Origin: Hyalangium gracile
Lineage (GTDB): Bacteria > Myxococcota > Myxococcia > Myxococcales > Myxococcaceae
NCBI RefSeq assembly: GCF_020103725.1
Contig: NZ_JAHXBG010000011.1
Span: 282,586 to 346,585 of the forward strand
Direction: 5' to 3'
Length of the DNA stretch: 64,000 nt
In this document: one piece after another, positions 9,701-17,384 of the stretch
Layout of the letters: each line of letters begins with the position of its first letter
Position numbering within the stretch: position 1 is the first letter of the stretch
The notes under the pieces: generated by a model
Told to the model about the DNA's origin: nothing
The model's input: only the letters and a program-made list of their open reading frames with translations
Databases searched by the model: none
Translations under genes and position numbers: made by a program

Positions 9701-12700
9701 CCGGATCGAAGCTCGCCGAGCCGTTGAGCGTGATGACCGTGGGGTTGCCCGCGGCGTCGAACTCGTTGTACCCGCGCGGCGACTGGCCCACGTCCGCCAC
9801 CGGGCGGCGGTTGCAGACGGTGCCATCGCTCGTCTCGGCCACCAGGCTGCTGTACTGCCCGCTGGCGACGTTGCTCAGCTGGAAGTCGTCGATGTCGAAG
9901 CCGTACGCACCCGCGGCGCTGTCCGTGCCCATGCGGAAGCGGAAGCGGATCGGCAGTCCGGCCAGCCCCGTGCCGAAGTTGACGGTGGCGGTGCTCCAGG
10001 CCGGGAAGCCCGCGTTGGTGCCCACGTACGCCGCGCGATCCGACAGCGGGTTGTCACCCACCTCGAGGAACGAGGTGTAGCCCGGGTTGACGCCCAGATC
10101 GAGGTACAGATCGTACCAGGTGAGGTCGTCGACGGAGATCTCCAGCACCACGCCGTCATAGTAGGGCGCGGTCCAGCCGGCGGCGCTGTAGTCGGACTCC
10201 AGGGAGTGGCGGTACTTGAACGTCAGCACCGTGTTGCCCGTCGGGTTCACCTGCATCCACGGGGTGAGGAACGGGACGTCGGAGATGGTGCCCAGGTCCG
10301 GCACGTGGATGTAGCGGTTGAGCGTGCCGTCCGCGAGCCGCTCGGTGGCGCCCGCCCAGCCGGGCACGCGGTTGATGAGCCCGGAGGTCCAGCTGGTCAT
10401 CTCCGTGTCGAACCGGTCCACCAGCGAGCCGCTCAGCGCCTCGTCATAGTGCACGCGGTTGTTGTACTCGGCCGTCTTCGACGCGGTGGGCACCGACGGC
10501 TCGGTGAGCGTCACGGTGATGCCCGCGCGAGGCGTGGCGCCGGTGACCGCGTTGAGCTTCACGGGCACCGTGCGCGTGGCGGAGGCGCCAGGCTGAATGG
10601 TCGAGAAGGCCAGGGTGTTGCCGTTGGGGAACTGCAGGGTGGCCGTGGCGCCGCTGGCGGCCACCGTGCCCGAGAAGGAGCCGAGCGCGCCCAGGCCGGT
10701 GTTCTTCACCGTCACGGTGAGCAGGCCCGTCTCGCCCACGTCCAGCACGCCGTCCTGGTCGCAGCCGGTGACGCTGTCATCCAGCCGGACGCTGGTGATC
10801 TCCAGGTTGTTGCCGTTGGCGAAGCTCTCCACCACGCCGATGTGGTCCGCGCTGTCGCGGTGGGGCGCCTTGGCGCCCACGCCCGCGCCGCGCTTGGCGA
10901 ACGCGGCCAGGAAGCGGGCGTAGTCGGCCGGATCGCTGGCGGCCACCACGGACAGCAGCGCGTCGCGCGCCTCGAGCATGGTCGGCGAGTTCGGGGTCGC
11001 CTTGTAGCCGGCCACCAGGTACGACTTCATCCGGTGATGCGCTTCCGCGAACGAATAGGCGTTGAGCAGCGACGCGTAGCACTCCCACAGCATGCTGGCC
11101 CACACCTCACCGCTGTTGTGGACCTCGCCGTTGGCGCCGCCCGGCAGCGTGGAGTTGATGGGGTGGGTGGACGGCAGCGCGTTCCAGTTGCCGATGTGCT
11201 TGAACGTCAGCGCGTTCTTCGTCATGTCCGTGGAGTACGGGACGCGGCGGATGCCGTAGTAGTAGCCGTTGTTGGCGCCACCGCTCTCGACGTAGCCGGC
11301 CATGCCGTAGACGCCCTGGAACAGGTTGTTGCCCGGGCGGTTGCGGTCCTCGTCGCGCACCGCCATCAGCATGGCGTGGAAGTCCGCCCAGCCCTCGCCC
11401 ATGGACCGGCCCTGGTTGTTGACCAGGCCGTTGGAGTTACCCACCAGGCGGTTGCTGATGTAGTGGCCCCACTCGTGCGCCACGATGGTGTTGTCCAGCG
11501 TGCCGTCGCGGTCCAGATCCGCGATCTTCTTCATGTTCAGCCGGATGGTGGTGTTGTTGGTCGCCACCTCCTGCTTCCACGCGACGCCCGTGTCCTGGGT
11601 GATGGAGAGCGTCGGGATGGTGACGGCCGCGTTGGTGCCGCCCAGGCCCGGCGCGGAGCCCGGCGCGTTGTTGACGATGATCACGCCCACGGCGCCCGCG
11701 GTCTGCGCGTTCTGCGCCTTGACGTTGAAGTCGCAGCTGCCGCGGTCGATGACGGCGATCTTCCCGTCGAACGTCCCGGCGGTGAACGGGGTGCAGCCCA
11801 GCGTGGTGCCCGCGGGGTTGGGGATGAGCGCGTTCGCGGTGACGTTGTAGACGGTGGCGCCGAACGACGCGCTGCCCGCCTCCCGGATGCCCGCCAGGTT
11901 GGCCGGCGACTCGACCGTCAGGGTCGGCACGCCGTCGAACACGTACATCTGCATGCGCGGCCGGTTACCGTCGGCCGGCGTGGACATGTTGGCGTTGTTG
12001 CGGCCGAGGTAGTCCTGGGCCTCCGCCTTGATCGAGTCGTTCTCCAGACCGCCGCGGCCGAAGTTGCGCGCCTGGGCGTTGCCGGAGATCTCGTCGAAGC
12101 CGACGTCGTAGTAAGCGTCGTGCAGGTAGTTGTTCAGGTAGAACAGGTTGACGACCGCCGCCCGGCGCTGGGTGATGCTGTCGCTCGGCGACTTGCTGAG
12201 ATCGTACGTGTAGTCGAAGACGCCCGGCGCCGAGGTGGGCGCGCGCAGGTCCGTCTCCGGCTGGAAGCCGTCCGGCGCTCCCAGGTCCGCGTACGCGTCC
12301 GCGTTGTTTCCGTTCGTCTGCGTGGCGTTGGGCGGCAGCCACGGATCGTTGCGCGAGTACGGCACGTTCTGCAGGGTGATCAGGTTCGGGGCAACCCAGG
12401 GCGCCTGGTAGCCGTTCGGCGTGCCCGTGGGGTGCGGGGTGGGATCATTGCCCTGCGGACCGTCGTAGGGGATGAAGTCCGTGGGGTGGGCCCACACGCG
12501 GTAGGAGAACGCGTCCTCCGCCGTCTGGTTGTTGCGGAACAGCAGCGAGCCGTCCTTCGCGGAGATGACGAAGGAGTAGTAGTCCGACTCCGAGCTGCCC
12601 TTGGTGCCGACGGAGAGCTCCACGTAGAACGCGGGCTGCAGGCCGTCCGGCAGGGTGAAGTAGACCTTCTTGGCGCGGGCCGGCTCGGTCATCTGGTGCG

Positions 12701-13370
12701 GCACCACCGCGCTGACGCCCGTCTCGAAGGCGAAGCGGGTGTAGTCGCCCTGGGTGCCGACGCTCGCCAGCGACCGGGCGCTCAGGGTGGTGTCCGTCAG
12801 GTCCTTGAAGGCCCGGGCCACGGCGTCCGCGGCGCTCAGCTGGAAGTCCGTGCCCACGGTGCTCTTGCGGGCGGCCACCGCCTCGTGCGGCGTCATGTAG
12901 CCGGTGATCGCCACCAGGTTGTTCTGGCGGTCCATCACCACGCTGACGCCGCTACGGAACACCTCGATGCCGCCCACCTTCTGCTCGAAGCGGGCGATGA
13001 TGGGGCCGAAGGCCGTCTTGTGCACCGACTGCAGGGTGGCGCTGGAGATGTCCTCGCTCGTCAGCCGGTAGAGATCGGCGAACTTCTGCAGGTGCACCCG
13101 CGCGGCCTGCTCCGGGCGCTGGGTGGCCAGGGCGCCGTTGCGCTCCGTGGCGTGCCGGTCATTCCACAGGACGGTGGGCAGGCCGAGCCGCTCCTCCATG
13201 CCTTCGACGCGGGCTCCCCGGGCCAGCAGCTGCTCAGGGGTCGCAGCCAGGCTCCGGGACTCGCGATTCACGAGGAATGCGTCGAAGTTGACGCGCTCCT
13301 TCGCCCAGGCGCTGGTGCCGGTGAGTGGCACCAGCAACAGGCTCGTCAACAGCTTTTCCTTCAAGCGCAT
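6792..13370 (-). CDS. MYXO-CTERM M36 (fungalysin-type) metalloprotease with PA domain and ten PKD-type domains
   Basis: A 2192-residue secreted zinc protease. Order: signal peptide (about 1-23); FTP-type propeptide (about 60-240); M36 catalytic domain with the zinc motif HEWGH at 632-636 and the third ligand Glu659 in EGWADF; a PA insert within it (around ALIPNPAGTTLGCTPF); a beta-sandwich/CARDB-like segment; a lectin-like segment near 1000-1190; and ten PKD/Ig-like domains of about 96 residues (about 1190-2150), each with a DPDG/DADGD turn and YxWTQ. The end is a MYXO-CTERM tail: Cys after an acidic linker, hydrophobic helix, then SRRR. Such tails are processed by myxosortase and lead to surface retention or release. 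GAAGGAAGA precedes the ATG. Likely a predatory or matrix protease; substrate unknown. No frameshift was found. Confidence 0.93.
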   Translation of the reverse strand: MRLKEKLLTSLLLVPLTGTSAWAKERVNFDAFLVNRESRSLAATPEQLLARGARVEGMEERLGLPTVLWNDRHATERNGALATQRPEQAARVHLQKFADLYRLTSEDISSATLQSVHKTAFGPIIARFEQKVGGIEVFRSGVSVVMDRQNNLVAITGYMTPHEAVAARKSTVGTDFQLSAADAVARAFKDLTDTTLSARSLASVGTQGDYTRFAFETGVSAVVPHQMTEPARAKKVYFTLPDGLQPAFYVELSVGTKGSSESDYYSFVISAKDGSLLFRNNQTAEDAFSYRVWAHPTDFIPYDGPQGNDPTPHPTGTPNGYQAPWVAPNLITLQNVPYSRNDPWLPPNATQTNGNNADAYADLGAPDGFQPETDLRAPTSAPGVFDYTYDLSKSPSDSITQRRAAVVNLFYLNNYLHDAYYDVGFDEISGNAQARNFGRGGLENDSIKAEAQDYLGRNNANMSTPADGNRPRMQMYVFDGVPTLTVESPANLAGIREAGSASFGATVYNVTANALIPNPAGTTLGCTPFTAGTFDGKIAVIDRGSCDFNVKAQNAQTAGAVGVIIVNNAPGSAPGLGGTNAAVTIPTLSITQDTGVAWKQEVATNNTTIRLNMKKIADLDRDGTLDNTIVAHEWGHYISNRLVGNSNGLVNNQGRSMGEGWADFHAMLMAVRDEDRNRPGNNLFQGVYGMAGYVESGGANNGYYYGIRRVPYSTDMTKNALTFKHIGNWNALPSTHPINSTLPGGANGEVHNSGEVWASMLWECYASLLNAYSFAEAHHRMKSYLVAGYKATPNSPTMLEARDALLSVVAASDPADYARFLAAFAKRGAGVGAKAPHRDSADHIGVVESFANGNNLEITSVRLDDSVTGCDQDGVLDVGETGLLTVTVKNTGLGALGSFSGTVAASGATATLQFPNGNTLAFSTIQPGASATRTVPVKLNAVTGATPRAGITVTLTEPSVPTASKTAEYNNRVHYDEALSGSLVDRFDTEMTSWTSGLINRVPGWAGATERLADGTLNRYIHVPDLGTISDVPFLTPWMQVNPTGNTVLTFKYRHSLESDYSAAGWTAPYYDGVVLEISVDDLTWYDLYLDLGVNPGYTSFLEVGDNPLSDRAAYVGTNAGFPAWSTATVNFGTGLAGLPIRFRFRMGTDSAAGAYGFDIDDFQLSNVASGQYSSLVAETSDGTVCNRRPVADVGQSPRGYNEFDAAGNPTVITLNGSASFDPDGQPLTYQWTQTAGDPVDLQGANTATPSFVADTPYDNTYAFQLVVNDGVENSLPKTAVITVLNINRLPVAVATGPGSVAERTVPSIMLDATGSTDEDGEILTYTWTQTAGPAVTLSSATASRPTFPTPEVTQDTTFTFELVANDGYADSEPAEVSVVVTNVDRLPVANAGVDQTADGRKLVVVAGTGSDPDGEAVSYAWTQVDGPSVTLMDADRATAYFVSPDVKTQSTVTLQLTVTSASGGSSSDTVTITVRPDQAPNVNAGVDLFTQSGKTVTLFGSASDPENDAITYAWTQDVTDAEQVTLVGANTQTPSFTAPTVTADTVLHFTLTATANGLSTLDTVTVTVQPGTTPVDHDPVVTAGPDQSANAGATVTLGGFAHDADGDAITYAWTQAASDTEQVTLSSNSVASPFTAPNANTVLHFTLTVTANGKTASDNVAITVSASNSPVDHAPVVTAGPDQSANAGATVTLGGFASDADGDAITYAWTQAASDTEQVTLSSNSVASPTFTAPNANTVLHFTLTVTANGKTASDSVAITVQAGSTPVDHAPVVTAGPDQSANAGATVTLGGFASDADGDAITYAWTQAASDTEQVALSSNSVASPTFTAPNADTVLHFTLTVTANGKTASDSVSITVKATSSTGDQAPLANAGAARSVNARDAVTLQGFGVDPDGDAVTYAWTQAASDAQQVNLSGANTATPSFTAPDVKEPTALHFTLTVTANGKTATSSVTITVVKANRRPVGRGPTSLEENENMAITLDASQSSDPDGDTLTYRWVQTGGPAVQLTGQDSAALQFTTPEVSSDTLVSFSLVVTDADGFASDVVPVSVKVKNVNKAPAAQARHVAGDTAGQTVTLDALGSTDPDGERLSYKWEQTDGPEVSLSTTNQATVTFQAPDTDSNVTLAFKVTVTDASGASASQTVSVEIKPAAKDDDDGDGGCSSTGSSSGGAMLLALLAGVALSRRRITLR
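7811..8680 (-). repeat. Three near-identical 291-bp tandem repeats coding for PKD-type domains
   Basis: Within the protease gene, units starting at 7811, 8102 and 8393 are spaced exactly 291 bases (97 codons) apart and are almost identical in DNA, including synonymous positions. The third unit has lost 3 bases near 8470, removing one Thr (SPFTAP instead of SPTFTAP), so the next, diverged unit begins at 288 bases. The other PKD domains on each side are clearly diverged. This points to recent duplication or gene conversion inside an older domain array. Confidence 0.9.
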
Positions 13371-13692
13371 GCGTCTTCCTTCTTCTGGTACTGCTCTTGG
13401 GGGAACTGCGAACCGCTACGGCACTCGGAGGGCTCACCGCGGCCGTGAGCGCTCCTACGTCTTCCAGGCTGAGGGATGACAGCCGGGAAAGAGACACGAC
13501 TCGCGCTTCACGGCGAGGAGGCGCGGGCGAGAGAAGGGGGCGGTGGCGGGGCGGCGCGGGAGAGGCCTCAGGGGCCGGCTGTCAACGATCTCCGACAAGC
13601 GCTGCGCTCCCCGACACGGACGAGAGGGTAGCCTGTTGACTCCCCGGTGCTCGAATGCGGGCGCATGGTAACCAGGAGACTGTCGGGATGAA
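13371..13692. other. Intergenic stretch upstream of the protease gene
   Basis: About 320 bases without a supported gene, between the protease start (minus) and the terminator of the next minus-strand gene. It should contain the protease promoter and 5' leader. TTGACA occurs on the minus strand at 13585-13580 and TTGACT on the plus strand at 13634, but neither has a convincing -10 at proper spacing. Short frames here lack codon bias and ribosome sites. No other structure was noticed. Confidence 0.4.
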
Positions 13693-13720
13693 AAGGGCCC
13701 CCCTCCACTATTCGAGGGGA
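13693..13720 (-). terminator. Intrinsic terminator after the SDR gene
   Basis: Stem CCCCTC (13700-13705) with GAGGGG (13714-13719), 8-base loop. Read on the minus strand, the hairpin is followed by GGCCC and TTTT (13694-13691). It lies about 45 bases past the stop of the minus-strand SDR gene. Confidence 0.55.
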
Positions 13721-13764
13721 GCCGTCAAGTCTCAAAAAACTGAGAGCTGGGCTTAGCTCGTAAT

Positions 13765-14943
13765 TCAAGAGACGGGACGCCGGACTCCCGGTGCGTCCTC
13801 TTCCGCTCCGGGAGCGGGCGAGTGGTCGAGCGGATCGTCCACCTCGAGGTTCTCGCGGCGCTTGCGGTACTGCTCGCGCACGTAGGCGACGAGCTGGTCC
13901 AGGTACGAGGCCAGGGGCGGGCAGCGGATGCCGGTGCCGTCCAGAAGCTCCAGGGTGTTGTGGCAGTTGTAGATGGCCAGGTGGTTGACGTAGCTGATGG
14001 CGGCGCGCTGGGGCCGGGCCAGCTTCTCCAGCACCGGCAGGCGCAGCATCACGTCCGCGGCCCGGGCCGACAGGTTGAAGCGCGGCAGCTTCCGGTTGGC
14101 CTTCTCCGCGATGAGCTCGTACACGCGGCGGGCGCTCATGGGGTTGGGGTCCACCAGGTGGAAGGTGCGGCCCACGCCGCGTTCGTCCCTCGAGATGTGC
14201 CACACGGCCGAGACGATGTAGTCCACCGGCACCACGTTGAGCGGGGCCACGCCGTTGCCGGGCAGCGGCAGCGGCACCACCATGGGCGACGTCACCAGGA
14301 GGATGCCCAGGTAGTAGGGGCCCTCGAAGCGGTCGATCTCTCCGGTGCGCGAGTCGCCCACCACCGAGCAGGGCCGGTAGATGGTGACGGGCAGGCTGGC
14401 CGAGGCGCGCTGGACGATCTTCTCGGCCTGGAACTTGGTCTCCTCGTACGGGTTGCGGAACGTCTGCCCGCGGTCCAGCTCGTCCTCGGCGATGACGCCC
14501 ACCCGGTCGCCGGCCACGTAGCACGAGGAGAAGTAGTTGAAGCGGCGCAGCTGCTCGCAGTCGCGCGCCAGCTCCAGCATGTTGCGCGTGCCGTCCACGT
14601 TCACCCGCCACGCCGTCTCCTTGGGCGCGCTCAGGTTGGAGATGGCCGCCAGGTGGAAGATGTCCGTCACCTTCTCGCACAGGCGCTGGTACTCCTCGCC
14701 GGACAGGCCCAGGTGCATGTCCACCACGTCGCCGGTGAGCAGCTCCAGCCTGGCGCCCTGCACGCGGGCCGCGTGCTTCTGCGCGTCCTTGAGCATCTTC
14801 GGCTGCACCAGGGCGAAGATGTGGCCCTGGGGATCCTCGCGGGCGATGTGCTCGATCAGCCGCTTGCCGATGAACCCCGGGTAGCCGGTGACGAAGTACG
14901 TCCCGGGTCCGGAGCCCTCTGCCTTCTTGCGCGTCTCGCTCAT
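13765..14943 (-). CDS. Extended SDR / fatty acyl-CoA reductase-like NAD(P)-dependent protein
   Basis: An extended short-chain dehydrogenase of the male-sterility/fatty acyl-CoA-reductase-like (NAD_binding_4) group. The Rossmann motif YFVTGYPGFIGKRL (TGxxGFxG) is near residue 16, DIFHLAAISN follows in the middle, and the catalytic pair appears as Tyr and Lys in NPYEETKFQAEKI. Such enzymes reduce acyl thioesters or modify nucleotide sugars and lipids; the substrate cannot be read here. The start is the ATG at 14943 (MSETRKK); the longer frame adds an Ala/Arg-rich stretch with no support. The gene follows coaE by 23 bases on the same strand. The C-terminal 60 residues are charged and not part of the fold. 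Confidence 0.8.
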   Translation of the reverse strand: MSETRKKAEGSGPGTYFVTGYPGFIGKRLIEHIAREDPQGHIFALVQPKMLKDAQKHAARVQGARLELLTGDVVDMHLGLSGEEYQRLCEKVTDIFHLAAISNLSAPKETAWRVNVDGTRNMLELARDCEQLRRFNYFSSCYVAGDRVGVIAEDELDRGQTFRNPYEETKFQAEKIVQRASASLPVTIYRPCSVVGDSRTGEIDRFEGPYYLGILLVTSPMVVPLPLPGNGVAPLNVVPVDYIVSAVWHISRDERGVGRTFHLVDPNPMSARRVYELIAEKANRKLPRFNLSARAADVMLRLPVLEKLARPQRAAISYVNHLAIYNCHNTLELLDGTGIRCPPLASYLDQLVAYVREQYRKRRENLEVDDPLDHSPAPGAEEDAPGVRRPVS

Positions 14944-14966
14944 GGGCGGCGCAGCATACCCGGCGC

Positions 14967-15563
14967 TCAGCCGCGCGCGAGCACCGCTTGCCACACCCGC
15001 TCCACCTGGGCTCGCGTGGAAGCCAGATCTCCCGAGTTGTCCACGATCCAGGTGGCGTGGGGGCGCTTCTCGTCCAGGGGGAGCTGGGCGGCCAGCCGAG
15101 CCTCGGCCGCCGCGTCGTCCAGCCCGTCCCGGGCCATCAGCCGCGCCTTCTGGAGGGGGCGGGGCACCCAGATGAGGATGACGCCGTCCATGCCGCCCTG
15201 GAGCCCGTTCTCGATGAGCAGCGGCACGTCATAGACGACGCGCTCCACGCCCTGGGCGGCCAGCTCCTGGACCCTCTCGAGGAAGGCCTGGCCGACGAGC
15301 GGGTGGATGATGGCGTTGAGGGCGGCGCGCTCGGTGGCGTCGCCGAAGACGCGCGCGCCCAGCTTCACCCGGTCCAGCCGGCCCTCCGGGGTGAGCACGT
15401 TGGGGAAGCGGGCGGCCACGGCGGCCAGGCCCGGGGTGCCGGGCTCCACCACCTGGCGGGCGAAGGCGTCCGCGTCCAGCACCTGCGCGCCCAGCTCCCG
15501 CAGCATCCGGCTCACGGTGCTCTTGCCGGACGCGATGCCGCCGGTCAGCCCATACAGCCGCAA
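14967..15563 (-). CDS. coaE: Dephospho-CoA kinase
   Basis: Last step of coenzyme A synthesis: phosphorylation of the 3'-hydroxyl of dephospho-CoA. A P-loop kinase of 198 residues. MRLYGLTGGIASGKST holds the Walker A (GGIASGKST), DADAFARQVV the substrate-binding Asp, and VVYDVPLLIENG the lid/core Leu-Leu motif typical of CoaE. The length is standard. It starts 7 bases after the stop of the BamE-like gene on the minus strand and precedes the SDR gene, so the three probably share a transcript. Confidence 0.95.
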   Translation of the reverse strand: MRLYGLTGGIASGKSTVSRMLRELGAQVLDADAFARQVVEPGTPGLAAVAARFPNVLTPEGRLDRVKLGARVFGDATERAALNAIIHPLVGQAFLERVQELAAQGVERVVYDVPLLIENGLQGGMDGVILIWVPRPLQKARLMARDGLDDAAAEARLAAQLPLDEKRPHATWIVDNSGDLASTRAQVERVWQAVLARG

Positions 15564-15570
15564 GGCGGGC

Positions 15571-16035
15571 CTACTTGGCGGCCTTCAGCGTGGTGAAGAT
15601 GAACGAGTGCACCGTCTTGCCGTCCTCGTTGAAGAAGATGGCCAGCCCCAGCTTCTGGTAGAGGTAGTAGGTGCGGAACTCGTCCGTCATCTTCTTGACG
15701 AAGCACGGGTTGGCCGGCTGCGGGCCGTTGGGGCACGCCCCCCCGTAGCTGTTCTCGATGGTCTCCTTGTCGATGACGGGACCGGGGAACACGTCGATGC
15801 GCTCGACCGTCTTGGTGGCGGTGTCCACCTTGAACTGGGCCTGGGTGGTGCCCTTGATGGCCTCCTTGCCGAAGTAGGCGATGATCTCCTTGTCGCCGGG
15901 GACGATGCGCGAGGGCTCACCGAACTTCTGGAGGACCTCGTCCCGCTTGGAGACTCCCGGCTCGATGCCCTGCCACGGCTTGGCGGCGGCGGGCACGGCG
16001 GCGATGAGCACGGCGATGACGGCGAGGGTACGCAT
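15571..16035 (-). CDS. Secreted BamE/SmpA-like small protein of unknown role
   Basis: 154 residues with an N-terminal signal peptide (RTLAVIAVLIAAVPAAAKP) and no lipobox, so probably periplasmic. The segment WQGIEPGVSKRDEVLQKFGEP followed by strands matches the general pattern of BamE/SmpA-like domains (I-x-x-G-x-S/T ... V ... LG-x-P), here used without evidence of a role in outer-membrane assembly. Two Cys (ACPNG, NPCFV) may form a disulfide. The start at 16035 is supported by AGGAGAT about 7 bases upstream; the longer frame from 16062 lacks one. First gene of the minus-strand coaE group. Confidence 0.65.
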   Translation of the reverse strand: MRTLAVIAVLIAAVPAAAKPWQGIEPGVSKRDEVLQKFGEPSRIVPGDKEIIAYFGKEAIKGTTQAQFKVDTATKTVERIDVFPGPVIDKETIENSYGGACPNGPQPANPCFVKKMTDEFRTYYLYQKLGLAIFFNEDGKTVHSFIFTTLKAAK

Positions 16036-16181
16036 CACGGATCTCCTGACCTTGTCGAGCACGCTATCTCACTAACGGATCGCCCAGGCAGGGCTCAAGG
16101 TTCCTCATATAGAACGCCGGCTTGCCCCCTGGATTCAAGATGCCTTGCCCCGCCTGGAGTGCTCTGCTAGGTGCGCTCCTG

Positions 16182-16676
16182 ATGCGCACATCCGGCTTCT
16201 GGCTCCTGCCCCTGTTCCTGCTCGTATCCGCTTCGGCCGGGGCGGCCGACCTCGTCGGCCCGGAGAGCTGCAAGGGCTGCCACCCGGCGGCCTACACGGC
16301 CTGGCAGCTGTCCAAGCACGCGCGGGCCACCGACTCGCTCTCGGAGACACAGAAGAAGGACGCGCGGTGCCTGTCCTGCCACGCTCCGGACCAGGCCCAG
16401 GGGGTGACCAACGTCTCCTGCGAGACGTGCCACGGCGGGGGCCAGTACTACGCGCCCTCCTATGTCATGAAGGACCCGGAGCTGTCCCGGCTGGTGGGCC
16501 TGGTGGACCCGTCCGAGAAGCTGTGCCGCACCTGCCACGACGCCTCCTCTCCCTCCTTGCGGCCATTCAACTTCGTGGAGTCGCTCAAGGCCATCGACCA
16601 CTGGTCCGCCGAGCGCGCGAAGAAGAACGCCCGCGCGGAGGCCCCTCCACCGCCCGAGCCGGCGAAGAAGAAGTAG
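16182..16676 (+). CDS. Periplasmic tetraheme c-type cytochrome
   Basis: About 164 residues: a signal peptide (RTSGFWLLPLFLLVSASAGA) and four heme-attachment motifs CKGCH, CLSCH, CETCH and CRTCH, with additional His residues that may serve as distal ligands. The pattern GPESCKGCHPAAYTAW resembles cytochrome c554 and related multiheme electron carriers. The C-terminus is a charged Ala/Pro/Lys tail. Redox partners are unknown and no oxidoreductase gene lies nearby. The start at 16182 gives a clean signal peptide; an ATG at 16140 and a TTG at 16122 are in frame upstream. The engB start follows its stop by 4 bases, so the two are probably co-transcribed. Confidence 0.85.
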   Translation: MRTSGFWLLPLFLLVSASAGAADLVGPESCKGCHPAAYTAWQLSKHARATDSLSETQKKDARCLSCHAPDQAQGVTNVSCETCHGGGQYYAPSYVMKDPELSRLVGLVDPSEKLCRTCHDASSPSLRPFNFVESLKAIDHWSAERAKKNARAEAPPPPEPAKKK

Positions 16677-16680
16677 CCGC

Positions 16681-17301
16681 GTGATCAAGCTCATCGACGC
16701 CCAGTTCGTCACCACCGCCGTGGAGCTCAAGGGGCTGCCCACCGGGCATGCCGCCGAGGTGGCCTTCGTGGGGCGCTCCAACGTCGGCAAGTCCTCCATG
16801 ATCAACGCCCTGACGGGGCGCAAGAAGCTGGTGCGCGTCTCCAACACCCCGGGGCGCACGCGCACGCTCAACTTCTTCGACGTGGAGTTGGAGCGCGACG
16901 GGGTGCGCCACAAGGTGCGCCTGGCGGACCTGCCCGGCTACGGCTTCGCCAAGGCCAGCAAGACCGAGCGCGCCCAGTGGGAGAAGATGATCACCACCTA
17001 CCTCGAGAACCGGCACCGGCTGGAGGTGGTCGTCAGCATCATCGACGCGGAGGTGGGCCCCACGCCGGAGGACCACGTCACGCTCGACTACCTGCAGCAG
17101 AAGGGCCGGCGCATCCTCGTGGTCGCCACGAAGATCGACCGGATCCCCAAGGCCCGCCGCAAGCCCCGCTTGCAGGCGCTCTCGCAGGAGCTCTCCCTGC
17201 CCCGCGAGGCCGTCATGGCCTTCTCCTCCACCGACAAGCTCGGAGTGGACGAGGTGTGGGATGCGCTGCTCGGAGTCATTGGGAGTGCAACCAGGGTTTG
17301 A
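16681..17301 (+). CDS. engB: Ribosome biogenesis GTPase EngB (YsxC/YihA)
   Basis: Essential TrmE-Era-EngA-EngB family GTPase acting in 50S subunit assembly. 206 residues from a GTG start. G1 is GRSNVGKSS (31-39), G2/switch I lies around NTPGRTRTLNFF, G3 is DLPGYGFA, G4 appears as TKIDR and G5 near FSS. The length is standard. The start codon is 4 bases after the cytochrome stop. Confidence 0.95.
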   Translation: MIKLIDAQFVTTAVELKGLPTGHAAEVAFVGRSNVGKSSMINALTGRKKLVRVSNTPGRTRTLNFFDVELERDGVRHKVRLADLPGYGFAKASKTERAQWEKMITTYLENRHRLEVVVSIIDAEVGPTPEDHVTLDYLQQKGRRILVVATKIDRIPKARRKPRLQALSQELSLPREAVMAFSSTDKLGVDEVWDALLGVIGSATRV

Positions 17302-17384
17302 GTTGACCGGCTCACCCCTTCCACTGTTTCCTGGCTTCATTGAGGGTTGATTCGCACCGGTATCCGGATGCGGGAGGCATGGGT

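Noticed and set aside
7170..13448. A 2092-codon open frame on the plus strand opposite the protease gene
   Set aside because: It is antisense to a well-supported gene with clear domains. Long antisense frames arise from strong third-position GC bias. Its translation is Arg/Gly/His/Val-rich with no domain.
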